64,000 bases of DNA from DASUPK01 sp963736685 (GCA_963736685.1 CAVTPZ010000016.1:1-64000), one strand, 5' to 3'; shown: positions 16,001 to 25,317, counted from the stretch's first letter. Notes: a model not told the origin generated them from the letters alone. Numbers and translations are program-made.

Positions 16001-17334
16001 AGCTGATCTCGAGGCCCGGCGAGGGCGAGAGCCTCGTGATCAAGGGCGCCCGGCTCCTCGACCCGAGGACCGGTCTCGACGGTGTTCACGACCTGATCGT
16101 GCGGGATGGCGAGATCGCCGAGATCGCCGCGCCCGGCGGCGCGTCCGCCATCGAGGGAGCGGAGGTGGTCGACGGCGACGGCCTGCTGGCGCTGCCCGCC
16201 TTCGTCGATCCCCATGTCCATTTGCGGGTCCCAGGGCAGGAGCACAAGGAGGACCTCGAGACCGGTACACGCTCCGCGGCCGCGGGCGGCTACTGCGCCG
16301 TCATCGCGATGGCCAACACCTCGCCACCGATCGACTCCGCCGCGGTCCTCGGCTCGGTCCGCGAGCGCGCTCTCCGCGAAGCGTCGATCCCCGTCGGCTT
16401 CGTGGCCAACGTCACCCGCGGCATGGAGGGCAAGGAGCTGACAGAAATGGCTGAGCTCGCCGACGCGGGCGCGATCGGCTTCTCCGACGACGGCCTACCG
16501 ATCGCCAACGCCCGGGTGCTGCGTCGCGCGCTTCAGTACCAGCGCCTCGCCGGCCGCACCATCGCGCTCCACGAGGAGGATCCCGATCTCTCGGCCGGCG
16601 GGGTGATGAACGAGGGCGAGGTCTCAGCCGCGCTCGGCATGGCCGGCGTGCCCGCGGTCTCGGAGTCCACCATGATCGCCCGCAACTGCTCGCTCGCTCT
16701 ATATGAGGGGGCGCGGATCCACGTCCAACACCTCTCCGCGCGCGCCTCCGTGGAGGAGATCGCCCGCGCCAAGGCGGCCGGGGTGGAGGTCACCTGCGAG
16801 GCGACCCCACATCACCTCACCCTCACCGACGAGGCGGTGCGCAGCCTCGACGCGCGCTTCAAGATGAACCCGCCACTCCGCACCGAGGACGATCGCCAGG
16901 CGCTGATCGACGGCCTCCGCGAAGGCACGATCGACTGCGTCGCCACCGATCACGCGCCGCACGCATCCGAGGAGAAGGAGGTTCCCTTCGAGGAGGCAGC
17001 CATGGGCGTGACCGGCCTGGAGACGGCCTTCGCCGCGCTCTACACCGACCTGGTGCTGCCCGGGGTCCTCCCCCTGGAGCTTCTGGTCGAGCGGATGACC
17101 TGCGGCGGCGAGCCCTTCGGGATCGAGGCGCCACGGCTCGAGGCGGGCGCAGTCGCCAACTTCGCCCTGATCGATCCCGAGCTCACCTGGACCGTCGGCG
17201 AGGACGGCTACGAGAGCCGCTCCTACAACAACTGCTTCGGTGGCCGGGAGCTGACCGGGCGGGTGCTGATGACGGTCGCCGCCGGGCGGGTGGCCTTCCG
17301 CCAGCGGAGCTTCGCGCTCGGGGTGGCATCTTGA
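15997..17334 (+). CDS. pyrC: Dihydroorotase
   Basis: A 445-residue cyclic amidohydrolase converting carbamoyl-aspartate to dihydroorotate. Metal ligands appear as DPHVHLRVPG at about 69-78, later His in IALHEED and IHVQHLS, and the catalytic Asp in CVATDHAPH at about 312. GTG start at 15997 overlaps the pyrB stop (GTGA). Standard length for the class I type. The downstream isochorismatase-like gene begins at TTG inside its stop. Confidence 0.94.
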   Translation: MKLISRPGEGESLVIKGARLLDPRTGLDGVHDLIVRDGEIAEIAAPGGASAIEGAEVVDGDGLLALPAFVDPHVHLRVPGQEHKEDLETGTRSAAAGGYCAVIAMANTSPPIDSAAVLGSVRERALREASIPVGFVANVTRGMEGKELTEMAELADAGAIGFSDDGLPIANARVLRRALQYQRLAGRTIALHEEDPDLSAGGVMNEGEVSAALGMAGVPAVSESTMIARNCSLALYEGARIHVQHLSARASVEEIARAKAAGVEVTCEATPHHLTLTDEAVRSLDARFKMNPPLRTEDDRQALIDGLREGTIDCVATDHAPHASEEKEVPFEEAAMGVTGLETAFAALYTDLVLPGVLPLELLVERMTCGGEPFGIEAPRLEAGAVANFALIDPELTWTVGEDGYESRSYNNCFGGRELTGRVLMTVAAGRVAFRQRSFALGVAS

Positions 17335-17921
17335 ACGGCAAGCTCGACCGCGAGCGGACCGCCCTGGTCGTCGTCGACGTGCAGGAGGGATTCCGCCGGG
17401 CGATCCCGGACTTCGAGCGCGTGGCCAAGGCGACGGCCACGCTGATCGAGGGCGCGGAGGCGGTCGGGATACCGATCATCGTCTCCGAGCAGTACCCGAA
17501 GGGCCTGGGGGAGACCGCTCCGGAGGTCGCGAAGCACCTGCCCGAGGGCGCGCAACCGCTTGAGAAGGTCGTCTTCTCCGCCGCCGAGGCCGATGGCTTC
17601 GACCTTGCAGGTCGCGACCAGGCGCTCGTTTGCGGCATCGAGACCCACGTCTGCGTGAACCAGACCGTCCTCGATCTCCTCGCAGACGGAACCGAGGTCC
17701 AGGTCGCCGAGGAAGCGGTCGGGTCGCGGACGGAGGAGAACAAGCGGATCGGCCTGCACAAGATGGAACAGGCGGGCGCGACGCTGACCAGCGTCGAGAC
17801 CGCTCTGTTCGAGCTGCTCGGCCGCGCGGGCACCGACGAGTTCAAGACCGTCCAGAAGCTGATCCTCGAGTACGCGCCGAATCCCGGGGCCGTGCCGAAG
17901 CCAAAGGAGAGGATCACGTGA
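17331..17921 (+). CDS. Isochorismatase-family cysteine hydrolase inside the pyr operon
   Basis: A 196-residue cysteine hydrolase. The catalytic triad can be read as D16 (VVVDVQEGF), a Lys near 79 (LEKVVFSA) and the Cys in CGIETHVCV at about 113; a cis-peptide-type V-C-G-I-E turn precedes it. The family splits amide or ether bonds (nicotinamidase, ureidoacrylate and N-carbamoyl amidases, isochorismatase). The TTG start overlaps the pyrC stop, and carA begins inside its stop, so it is fully embedded in the operon. An N-carbamoyl or ureido compound is an attractive substrate from context only. Confidence 0.85.
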   Translation: MNGKLDRERTALVVVDVQEGFRRAIPDFERVAKATATLIEGAEAVGIPIIVSEQYPKGLGETAPEVAKHLPEGAQPLEKVVFSAAEADGFDLAGRDQALVCGIETHVCVNQTVLDLLADGTEVQVAEEAVGSRTEENKRIGLHKMEQAGATLTSVETALFELLGRAGTDEFKTVQKLILEYAPNPGAVPKPKERIT

Positions 17922-19027
17922 GCGGCTACGTCCTGCTCGAGGACGGCACCCGCCTCGAGGGCGACCTGCTCACCGCCGGCGAGTCGATGACCGGAGAGGT
18001 TGTCTTCAACACCTCGATGACCGGCTACCAGGAGGCGGTCACGGACCCGAGCTACGCCGGCCAGATCATCACCTTCACCTATCCGCTGATCGGCAACTAC
18101 GGCGTCTCCCGCGAAGCAATGGAGTCCGGGCGCGTCCAGGCGCGCGGCGTGATCATGCGCGAGGGCAAGAACGGCGAGGACGCCTTCACGGCCGAGGGCG
18201 GCTGGCTCGACTGGCTGCGCGACTGCGGCGTCGCGGCGATCGGCGGGATCGACACGCGCGCCCTCGTGCGCCACATCCGCGACCTCGGTGCGATGCGGGG
18301 CGGCATCTTCCCGGCGGAGCTCGACGAGTCCGAGGCGCGCGAGCGGATCGCCGCCGAGCCCCCGATGGAGGGTGCCGACTTCGCCCGCACGGTGACCCCC
18401 GATCAGCCCGTGGAGATGGAGGGAGGGGGACCCCATGTGGTCGGCATCGACACCGGGATCAAGCTCAGCATCCTGCGGCAGTTCCGCGAGCGGAATTGCC
18501 GGTTGACCCTGCTTCCCTGCTCGGCATCCGCGGACGACGTTCTGGAGAGGGACCCGGACCTCGTCTTCCTCGCCAACGGGCCCGGCGACCCTGCTGCTCT
18601 CGACTACGTGGTCGAGAGCGTCCGCGGAGTTGTCGGCAAGAAGCCGGTGGTGGGGATCTGCCTCGGTCACCAGCTGCTCTGCCGGGCCGTCGGCCTCGAG
18701 ACCTTCAAGCTGCCCTTCGGTCACCGGGGCGCCAATCACCCGGTCAAGGACCTGGAGACCGGCCGGATCGACATCACCTCCCAGAACCACGGTTTCGCGG
18801 TTCTCGGTCCGGGTGGCGATCGGACCATCGACGGCGACGAGCCCGTCCGCTGGAAGACCGATTTCGGCGAGGCCGAGCTCTCCCATCTGAACCTCTACGA
18901 CCGAACGGTGGAGGGCCTTGTGCTGAAGGACGTCCCCGGCTGCACGGTCCAGTACCACCCCGAGGCCGGCCCGGGCCCGCATGACGCCCGCTATCTCTTC
19001 GACCGCTTCCTGGAGCTGGCCGCTTGA
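17918..19027 (+). CDS. carA: Carbamoyl phosphate synthase small subunit (glutaminase)
   Basis: A 369-residue protein that releases ammonia from glutamine for CarB. GTG at 17918 overlaps the previous stop (GTGA). The N-terminal CarA domain (SGYVLLEDGTRLEG...) is followed by the class I amidotransferase domain with the nucleophile Cys in VGICLGHQLL (about 246) and HPE at about 348. Normal length and motifs. The NTF2-like gene begins at ATG 19027, overlapping the stop by 1 bp. Confidence 0.95.
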   Translation: MSGYVLLEDGTRLEGDLLTAGESMTGEVVFNTSMTGYQEAVTDPSYAGQIITFTYPLIGNYGVSREAMESGRVQARGVIMREGKNGEDAFTAEGGWLDWLRDCGVAAIGGIDTRALVRHIRDLGAMRGGIFPAELDESEARERIAAEPPMEGADFARTVTPDQPVEMEGGGPHVVGIDTGIKLSILRQFRERNCRLTLLPCSASADDVLERDPDLVFLANGPGDPAALDYVVESVRGVVGKKPVVGICLGHQLLCRAVGLETFKLPFGHRGANHPVKDLETGRIDITSQNHGFAVLGPGGDRTIDGDEPVRWKTDFGEAELSHLNLYDRTVEGLVLKDVPGCTVQYHPEAGPGPHDARYLFDRFLELAA

Positions 19028-19446
19028 TGTCGACCGCCACCGGAATCGAGACCATGAACCGGAGCTGGGATGCGATCGAACGTGACGATCGCGACGAGTT
19101 CCGGGCGATCGTCCAGAAGTCTGCCCACCCCCAGCTCGAGTGGACGCCGCTGCTCAGCGGTGTGGACGGAAGGACCTACCACGGGCCCGACGGGATGGTT
19201 GAGTTCTTCGAGGAATGGCTCGAATCGTTCGTTCCCCGGTACGAGGACCGTGAATTCGAGGAACTGGCGCCCGGCGTGATCCTGGCTCACTGCCGGATAC
19301 ATCTCGAAAGCCGTGGAAGCGGAGTGAGCATGGATCAGGAGATCGACCTTCTGTTGGAGTGGCAGGACGGCCTGTTGCGCCGCGGCCGCGCCTTCGATAC
19401 CCGTGCGGCCGCACTCGAAGCGGCGGAGGAGCTTCACCCTGCCTAG
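19027..19446 (+). CDS. SnoaL/NTF2-like protein between carA and carB
   Basis: A 139-residue cone-shaped alpha+beta (NTF2-like) protein: helix SWDAIERDDRDEFRAIV, then HPQLEWTPL, HGPDGMVEFFEEW, and a terminal sheet ending LLEWQDGLLRRGRAFDTRAAALEAA, the usual SnoaL-like pattern. No catalytic residue is assignable. Its stop overlaps the carB start by 8 bp, so expression is tied to pyrimidine synthesis. Whether it has a metabolic role or is a passenger is unknown. Confidence 0.75.
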   Translation: MSTATGIETMNRSWDAIERDDRDEFRAIVQKSAHPQLEWTPLLSGVDGRTYHGPDGMVEFFEEWLESFVPRYEDREFEELAPGVILAHCRIHLESRGSGVSMDQEIDLLLEWQDGLLRRGRAFDTRAAALEAAEELHPA

Positions 19447-22400
19447 GCGCGACGACATCAAGAAGATCCTCCTGATCGGGTCAGGCCCGATCGTGATCGG
19501 CCAGGCCGCTGAGTTCGACTACTCCGGCGTGCAGGCATGCAAGGTGCTGCTGGAGGAGGGGTTCGAGGTCGTGCTCGTCAACTCGAATCCGGCGACGATC
19601 ATGACCGACCCGGAGTTCGCCGACCGAACCTACATCGAGCCGCTGCTCCCCAGCCCGGTGGCGAAGGTGATCGAGCGCGAGCGGCCGGACGCGCTGCTGC
19701 CGACCCTCGGAGGACAGACGGCGCTCAACCTCGCCAAGGCCCTGCACGACGACGGCACGCTGCAGCGCTTCGGCGTGGAGCTGATCGGCGCCGACTACGA
19801 CGCCATCCATCGCGCCGAGGATCGGGAGGCCTTCCGGACCACGATGGAGGAGGCCGGTCTCCGCGTCCCGTTCTCGATGATCGTCGAGTCGGTCCAGCAG
19901 GGAGAGCAGGCGCTGGGGTCGGGCGATCTGGCCCTGCCGATCATCGTCCGGCCGGCGTTCACGCTCGGCGGCCACGGTGGGGGAGTGGCGAATGACGAGA
20001 CGGAGTTCGCTCAGGTCGTCTCCGAGGGGCTCGCGGCCAGCCCGATCAACCAGGTGCTCGTCGAGGAGTCGGTCCTCGGCTGGGGTGAGTTCGAGCTCGA
20101 GGTGATGCGGGACCGCAACGACAACGTCGTGATCATCTGCTCGATCGAGAACGTCGACCCGATGGGCGTCCACACGGGCGACTCGGTCACGATCGCGCCG
20201 GCGCAGACGCTGACGGACGCTCTCTACCAGGAGCTCCGCGACCAGGCGATTCGGGTGATCCGCGCAGTCGGGGTGGAGACCGGCGGCTCCAACGTCCAGT
20301 TCGCGGTGAATCCCGAGAGCGGGGAGATCGTGGTGATCGAGATGAACCCGCGCGTCTCGCGCTCCTCCGCGCTCGCCTCGAAGGCAACCGGGTTTCCGAT
20401 CGCGAAGATCGCCGCCAAGCTCGCGGTCGGATACGCGCTCGAGGAGATTCCCAACGACATCACCCGGGCCACGCCGGCCTCGTTCGAGCCGACGATCGAC
20501 TACGTCGTCACCAAGATCCCGCGCTTCGCCTTCGAGAAGTTCCCCGGCGCCGAGGGCCGCCTCTCCACCCACATGAAGTCGGTCGGCGAGTGCATGGCGA
20601 TCGGCCGGACCTTTCGCGAGTCCTTTGCGAAGGCGATGCGCTCGCGGGAGCTCGACGACGAGCCCGAGATCCCGGCGTCGACCGGCGATCTGCTCGATCG
20701 CCTGGCATCCCCCTCGTCCGACCGCTTCGACCTGATCCTGGACGGATTCAGGCGCGGGGTGGAGCTGGAGCGAATCCAGGAGGCGACCATGATCGATCGC
20801 TGGTTCCTCCTCGAGCTCCGCCGGCTTGCGACGGAGGGCGACGGCACCGAGGGCCTCGAGCGCACCTACCGCTCGGTGGACACCTGCGCCGCCGAGTTCG
20901 AGGCTCGTACGCCCTACTTCTACAGCGGGCATGAGCGCCCATCGCAGGACGGCGCCGCCGGCGAAGTGGAGCGAGGAGATCGTCCCTCCATCGTCATCCT
21001 CGGCTCCGGCCCGAACCGGATCGGACAGGGGATCGAGTTCGACTACTGCTGCGTCCACGCCGCGATGACCGCGCGGGATCTCGACCGGGACGCCGTGATG
21101 ATCAACTGCAATCCCGAGACCGTCTCCACGGACTACGACACCTCCGACCGCCTCTACTTCGAGCCGCTCACGGAGCAGGACGTGCTCGCCGTCTGCGCGA
21201 TCGAGCAGCCCGAAGGGGTCATCGTGCAGTTCGGCGGACAGACGCCGTTGCGGCTTGCGAAGTCGCTGGAGGAGGCGGGCGTCCCGTTGCTCGGCACGCC
21301 GGTGGACGCAATCGACCTGGCGGAGGACCGCGGCCGCTTCGGAGCCCTTCTGCGCCGACTCGAGATCAAGCACCCGCCCTACGGGACCGCGCTGTCCGCC
21401 GAGGAGGCCGTCGCCATCTCCGAGGACGTCGGCTTCCCGTTGCTGGTTCGCCCCTCCTACGTCCTCGGCGGCCGGGCGATGGAGATCTGTTACGACGCCG
21501 AGGCTCTCGCGACCTACCTGGCGGCCAACGTCAAGGCTGACCAGGAGCACCCGCTGCTCCTCGACCGCTTCCTGGAGAACGCGATCGAGGTCGACGTCGA
21601 TGCGCTGGCCGACGGCGAGCGTTGCTTCGTGGCGGGGGTGATGCAGCATGTCGAGGAGGCCGGCGTCCACTCCGGCGACTCGGCCTGCGTCATCCCGCCG
21701 ATGAGCCTCGGCGAGGAGATGCAGGAGGAGATCCGCGAGACGACCCGCAAGATCGCCATGGAGCTCGGCGTGATCGGCCTGATCAACGTCCAGTACGCCG
21801 TCGCCGACGGGGAGCTGTACGTGATCGAGGCCAACCCGCGCGCGTCGCGCACTGTGCCCTTCGTCAGCAAGGCGATCGGCACCCCGCTGGCCAAGATCGC
21901 CTGCCGCCTGATGCTGGGCGAGTCGCTCGACGATCAGGATCTGCCGAGCGAGCAGCCGGACCACATCAGCGTGAAGGAGGCCGTGCTTCCCTTCGCTCGC
22001 TTCGCCGGCGCCGATGCGGTGCTCGGTCCCGAAATGCGGAGCACCGGTGAGGTGATGGGGATTGCATCGGACTTCCCGACCGCGTTCGGCAAGGCGCAGG
22101 CCGCCGCCGGGGTCTCACTGCCGGAGAAGGGAACGATCTTCATCTCGGTCACGGATTCCGACAAGCCCGCCGCCACGCAGCTCGCCACCCGTTTCCATGA
22201 CCTCGGCTTCGAGGTGATCGCCACCTCCGGCACAGCCCAGGCGATCTCCGCCATGGGGGTGCCGGTGCGGAAGATCAAGAAGATCGGCGAGGGATCCCCG
22301 AACGTCGTGGACTGCATCCGCTCGGAGGAGGTCGACCTGGTGATCAACACCCCGACCGGCTCCGGGGCCCGGACAGACGGATACGAGATCCGCACCGAGG

Positions 22401-22549
22401 CCGTGCGGCACGGGATCGCCTGCATCACCACGATGACGGGCGCCTCCGCTGCCGCTCGCGCGATCTTCGCGGCGGCCCGGGACGACATCGAGGTCCAGTC
22501 GCTCCAGGAGCTCCACCGGCCGGAGGAGCGCCAGCCATCGAGGAGATGA
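19439..22549 (+). CDS. carB: Carbamoyl phosphate synthase large subunit
   Basis: A 1036-residue synthase making carbamoyl phosphate from bicarbonate, ammonia and two ATP. Two ATP-grasp halves are visible, each opening with an IGSGP/LGSGP-type motif (ILLIGSGPIVIGQA; VILGSGPNRIGQGIEFDY), with an oligomerisation region between and an MGS-like allosteric domain at the end (VTDSDKPAATQLATRF...). The start I choose is CTG at 19439: it gives the canonical (M)PRRDDIKKI N-terminus and sits 7 nt after GGAGGAG; the upstream ATG at 19403 would add 12 atypical residues. CTG starts are rare. pyrK overlaps its stop by 4 bp. Confidence 0.93.
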   Translation: MPRRDDIKKILLIGSGPIVIGQAAEFDYSGVQACKVLLEEGFEVVLVNSNPATIMTDPEFADRTYIEPLLPSPVAKVIERERPDALLPTLGGQTALNLAKALHDDGTLQRFGVELIGADYDAIHRAEDREAFRTTMEEAGLRVPFSMIVESVQQGEQALGSGDLALPIIVRPAFTLGGHGGGVANDETEFAQVVSEGLAASPINQVLVEESVLGWGEFELEVMRDRNDNVVIICSIENVDPMGVHTGDSVTIAPAQTLTDALYQELRDQAIRVIRAVGVETGGSNVQFAVNPESGEIVVIEMNPRVSRSSALASKATGFPIAKIAAKLAVGYALEEIPNDITRATPASFEPTIDYVVTKIPRFAFEKFPGAEGRLSTHMKSVGECMAIGRTFRESFAKAMRSRELDDEPEIPASTGDLLDRLASPSSDRFDLILDGFRRGVELERIQEATMIDRWFLLELRRLATEGDGTEGLERTYRSVDTCAAEFEARTPYFYSGHERPSQDGAAGEVERGDRPSIVILGSGPNRIGQGIEFDYCCVHAAMTARDLDRDAVMINCNPETVSTDYDTSDRLYFEPLTEQDVLAVCAIEQPEGVIVQFGGQTPLRLAKSLEEAGVPLLGTPVDAIDLAEDRGRFGALLRRLEIKHPPYGTALSAEEAVAISEDVGFPLLVRPSYVLGGRAMEICYDAEALATYLAANVKADQEHPLLLDRFLENAIEVDVDALADGERCFVAGVMQHVEEAGVHSGDSACVIPPMSLGEEMQEEIRETTRKIAMELGVIGLINVQYAVADGELYVIEANPRASRTVPFVSKAIGTPLAKIACRLMLGESLDDQDLPSEQPDHISVKEAVLPFARFAGADAVLGPEMRSTGEVMGIASDFPTAFGKAQAAAGVSLPEKGTIFISVTDSDKPAATQLATRFHDLGFEVIATSGTAQAISAMGVPVRKIKKIGEGSPNVVDCIRSEEVDLVINTPTGSGARTDGYEIRTEAVRHGIACITTMTGASAAARAIFAAARDDIEVQSLQELHRPEERQPSRR

Positions 22550-23418
22550 CGGCTGGAGCGGGGCAGCGGCTGGGGGATCGGGTCGTCGCCCCCTTCGGCC
22601 GGCGGCTCTGTGAGGTGACCCGCAATCTCCCCTCAGGCGGGTACCGGATCTTCTCCGTGCGCGACCCTGCCGGCACCGAGCCGGCCGCGGGCCAGTTCTA
22701 CATGCTCGCCGCCGACGCAGGCTGGGGCGGCGACGAGGGGCGCCCGTATCTGGCCAGGGCGTTCTCGGTGGCCGACGCAGAGCCCGAGAGCGGGGGTGTG
22801 AGGCTGGACTTCCTGGTCCAGGCGGTTGGCCCCGGGACCTCTCGCCTCGCCGGCCTCGAGCCGGGAGAGGGGCTCTGGATTCACGGGCCACTCGGGCGGC
22901 CCTTTGCCCCTCCTCCGGCCCTTGCTCCTGCGGCGCCCGGGGCGATCCTCGTCGGTGGCGGCATCGGCGTGGCGCCCCTGGCGCTCTGGCGGCGGCGGTT
23001 GCTCCGGGCCGGAATCCCCGCTCGCGTCCTGCTCGGCTTCCGAGACCGGGCGAATTCCGGAGGTCTCGACCTCTTCGACTGCAGTGAGATCCGGCTTGCC
23101 AGCGAGGACGGGCACACCGGTCATCGGGGCTACGTCACCGACCTGCTCGCCGTGCTCTTGGAGGGGGACGATGCCGGAAGTGCGGCCGTCTACGCCTGCG
23201 GCCCGCCGGCCATGCTCGAGGCGGTGCGGATCATGTGCGCACAGCATGAGGTGGCCTGCGAGCTGGCCCTCGAGGCGCCCATGGCCTGCGGCTTCGGGGC
23301 CTGCTTCGGCTGCGCCATTCCCCAGAGAAGCGGTGGTTATATGCGCCTCTGTATCGACGGCCCGGTGGTTCGCGGCGATGAGATCGAGACCGCCCTCGTC
23401 CCGGGCTCAGGCCATTGA
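22546..23418 (+). CDS. pyrK: Dihydroorotate dehydrogenase electron transfer subunit
   Basis: A 290-residue ferredoxin-reductase-like protein that passes electrons from PyrD to NAD+. FAD-binding barrel with RAFSVAD at about 72, NAD-binding GGGIGVAPLALW near 145, and a C-terminal [2Fe-2S] site with Cys in ACGFGACFGCAIP and RLCIDGPV. A ~15-residue extension precedes the usual start. It overlaps carB and pyrD stops/starts by 1-4 bp. Its presence makes the PyrD class 1B and NAD-dependent. Confidence 0.92.
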   Translation: MTAGAGQRLGDRVVAPFGRRLCEVTRNLPSGGYRIFSVRDPAGTEPAAGQFYMLAADAGWGGDEGRPYLARAFSVADAEPESGGVRLDFLVQAVGPGTSRLAGLEPGEGLWIHGPLGRPFAPPPALAPAAPGAILVGGGIGVAPLALWRRRLLRAGIPARVLLGFRDRANSGGLDLFDCSEIRLASEDGHTGHRGYVTDLLAVLLEGDDAGSAAVYACGPPAMLEAVRIMCAQHEVACELALEAPMACGFGACFGCAIPQRSGGYMRLCIDGPVVRGDEIETALVPGSGH

Positions 23419-24290
23419 TGGTGGATTTCTGCGGCATCGAGCTGCGCCACCCGGTGATCAACGGCTCGGGGACCTTCGATGCGATCGCTGCCCGGCGCGC
23501 CTTCGGGGATGCCCTGCTGGACGAATTCCCCTTCTCGGCCTTCGTCTCCAAGACCATCACGCCGGAGCCCCGGGCCGGCAACCCGCCGCCCCGGCTCTGG
23601 GAGACGCCCTCCGGGCTGATCAACTCGATCGGACTGCCGAACAAGGGCCTCGAGGGCTTCCTGGATCACGACCTGCCTCAGCTCGCCGATCTCCCGGTGC
23701 CGCTGATCGTCTCCGTCATGGGAACGAGTCACGACGAGTTCCGTCGACTGGTGGAACGTGTCGGCGACCGCGCGGAGGTCGCGGCCCTCGAGCTCAACGT
23801 CTCATGCCCCAACGTCAAGTCGGGCTTGATCGTCGGCGAGTCCCCCGAGGAGGCGAAATCCCTGCTCAGGGCCATGAAACCGCTGACCGAGAAGCCGCTG
23901 ATCGTGAAGCTCACTCCGAACATCGCCGACCCGGTCCCCGTCGCGATCGCCGCGGAGGAGGGGGGAGCCGATGCGGTTTCCCTGATCAACACGCTGCGGG
24001 CCGTCGCGTTCGACCCGGACAAGGGCGAGCGCTGGCTCGGCGGCGGCACCGGCGGGCTCTCGGGGCCAGCGGTGCGCGCCGTGGCGCTGGCGCAGGTCCA
24101 TGCCGTGTCCGCCTCGGTCTCCGTCCCGGTGGTCGCGATGGGGGGTGTCTCCAGCGGCCGGGACGCCGCCGAGATGCTCCGGGCCGGTGCAAGCACCGTT
24201 GCCGTAGGGACCGAGAGCTTCCGGGATCCGGCGGCCGGGTCGCGGATCGCCGCCGAGCTGGGCGGGGAGCTGGCTCGGATCTCCGGATAG
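23418..24290 (+). CDS. pyrD: Dihydroorotate dehydrogenase, class 1B catalytic subunit
   Basis: A 290-residue FMN enzyme oxidising dihydroorotate to orotate. The catalytic Cys is in LNVSCPNVK (about 132), the class 1 alternative to the Ser of class 2 enzymes; FMN-phosphate motifs GGVSSGRDAAEMLRAGA and VAVGT follow near the end. ATG at 23418 overlaps the pyrK stop. Last gene of the operon; pyrF and pyrE, often next in actinobacteria, are absent here. Confidence 0.94.
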   Translation: MVDFCGIELRHPVINGSGTFDAIAARRAFGDALLDEFPFSAFVSKTITPEPRAGNPPPRLWETPSGLINSIGLPNKGLEGFLDHDLPQLADLPVPLIVSVMGTSHDEFRRLVERVGDRAEVAALELNVSCPNVKSGLIVGESPEEAKSLLRAMKPLTEKPLIVKLTPNIADPVPVAIAAEEGGADAVSLINTLRAVAFDPDKGERWLGGGTGGLSGPAVRAVALAQVHAVSASVSVPVVAMGGVSSGRDAAEMLRAGASTVAVGTESFRDPAAGSRIAAELGGELARISG

Positions 24291-24294
24291 ACGG

Positions 24295-24322
24295 GGGTTT
24301 TTTTCACAAACCCCGAAAAGGT
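24295..24322. other. Hairpin after pyrD
   Basis: CGGGGGTTT pairs with AAACCCCG around a T-rich loop, with one bulged G, just after the pyrD stop. No U-run follows the stem on either strand, so it is a weak terminator candidate; it may mark the end of the pyr transcript. Confidence 0.35.
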
Positions 24323-24345
24323 CTTTCCGCTCAACGCGGCCGCGG

Positions 24346-24352
24346 ATATACT
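24346..24352 (+). promoter_or_regulatory. -10 box for leaderless mihF
   Basis: ATATACT stands about 9-10 nt before the mihF ATG. There is no Shine-Dalgarno, so transcription likely begins at or next to the start codon. Confidence 0.5.
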
Positions 24353-24361
24353 GCCGCCCCG

Positions 24362-24694
24362 ATGCAGGCCCCGGTCCAGTCCTCCAACGCCGCCCCCGAA
24401 AGATCACTGGACCAGAGGATGGAAGCTCTCAAGAGGGCCAATGACATCCGTTCCAAGCGGGCCCAGCTGAAGCGGGACCTCAAGGGCAACAAGGTCAGGA
24501 TCCAGACGCTGCTCATGGATCCGCCCGAGTACGTCCAGACCGCCAAGGTGATCGACATGCTGATGGCGGTCCCCAAGTACGGCCGGGTCAAGACGAATCG
24601 GATCCTGAACCAGTGCCGGATCTCGCCCTCGAAGACGATCGGCGGCCTCTCCGAGCGCCAGCGCGCCGAACTCGTCGCACAGCTGCGCAAGTAG
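24362..24694 (+). CDS. mihF: Actinobacterial integration host factor
   Basis: A 110-residue DNA-binding protein of the mIHF family, essential in mycobacteria and a nucleoid and recombination factor. The SLDQRMEALKRANDIR helix, the LMDPPEYVQTAKVIDMLMAVP core and the C-terminal helix-turn-helix-like VKTNRILNQCRISPSKTIGGLSERQR are the family hallmarks. The ATG at 24362 keeps the long N-terminal helix intact; an internal ATG at 24419 would cut it. The pyr-mihF-gmk-rpoZ-coaBC order is typical of actinobacteria. Confidence 0.93.
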   Translation: MQAPVQSSNAAPERSLDQRMEALKRANDIRSKRAQLKRDLKGNKVRIQTLLMDPPEYVQTAKVIDMLMAVPKYGRVKTNRILNQCRISPSKTIGGLSERQRAELVAQLRK

Positions 24695-24748
24695 CGCGGC
24701 ATCCCGGGAGCTTTTCGCGGCCGTCCCGGCGGTCATGATCCAGTCTCC

Positions 24749-25312
24749 GTGGGGAAGGTCTTCGTCATCACCGGCCCGTCCGGGGTCGGGAAGGGCACGC
24801 TGATCGAGCAGCTGCTCGAGCGCGTCCCCGAGCTCGAGCTATCCATCTCGGCCACGACCAGGGAGCCGCGGCCCGGAGAGATCGACGGTCGCGACTACTT
24901 CTTCCTCGCACCCGAGGAGTTCCGGCGGCGCCTGGAGGACGGCGACTTCCTCGAGCACGCCTCCTACAGCGGCAACTACTACGGGACGCTGCGGGAGGAG
25001 GTCGAGCGCCGTCTGGCCGAGGATCGTTCCGTTGTGCTCGAGATCGAGGTGCAGGGAGCGCGCCAGGTGCGCGACTCGCTCGGCGATGACGCCGTCCTGA
25101 TCTTCATCGCGCCACCGGACGAGCAGGTGCTGCGCGAGCGGCTCGAGGGCCGGGGAACCGATTCTCTCGAGGACATCGAGCAGCGCCTGCGCACGGCCGA
25201 GATCGAACTTGGGGCGCGCTCGGAGTTTCCGCTCGAGGTCGTGAACGACGAGGTGCAGAAAGCGGCCTCCGAATTGGAGACGCTCGTCCGGGGCGAGCTA
25301 TCCCTACACTGA
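24749..25312 (+). CDS. gmk: Guanylate kinase
   Basis: A 187-residue kinase phosphorylating GMP to GDP. P-loop GPSGVGKGT at 9-17 and GMP-binding SISATTREPRPGE(I)DGRDYFF at 33-53 are complete. GTG start at 24749; the ATG at 24735 is out of frame. No good ribosome binding site. The adjacent rpoZ starts 5 bp after the stop. Confidence 0.94.
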   Translation: MGKVFVITGPSGVGKGTLIEQLLERVPELELSISATTREPRPGEIDGRDYFFLAPEEFRRRLEDGDFLEHASYSGNYYGTLREEVERRLAEDRSVVLEIEVQGARQVRDSLGDDAVLIFIAPPDEQVLRERLEGRGTDSLEDIEQRLRTAEIELGARSEFPLEVVNDEVQKAASELETLVRGELSLH

Positions 25313-25317
25313 CCCCC

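Noticed and set aside
24295..24322. Rho-independent terminator after pyrD
   Set aside because: The stem is good, but the T-run is in the loop, not after the stem; kept only as a hairpin.
22826..24694. A 622-residue ORF spanning pyrK to mihF
   Set aside because: Only its last 110 residues (mIHF) are real; the rest is the off-frame of pyrK and pyrD.
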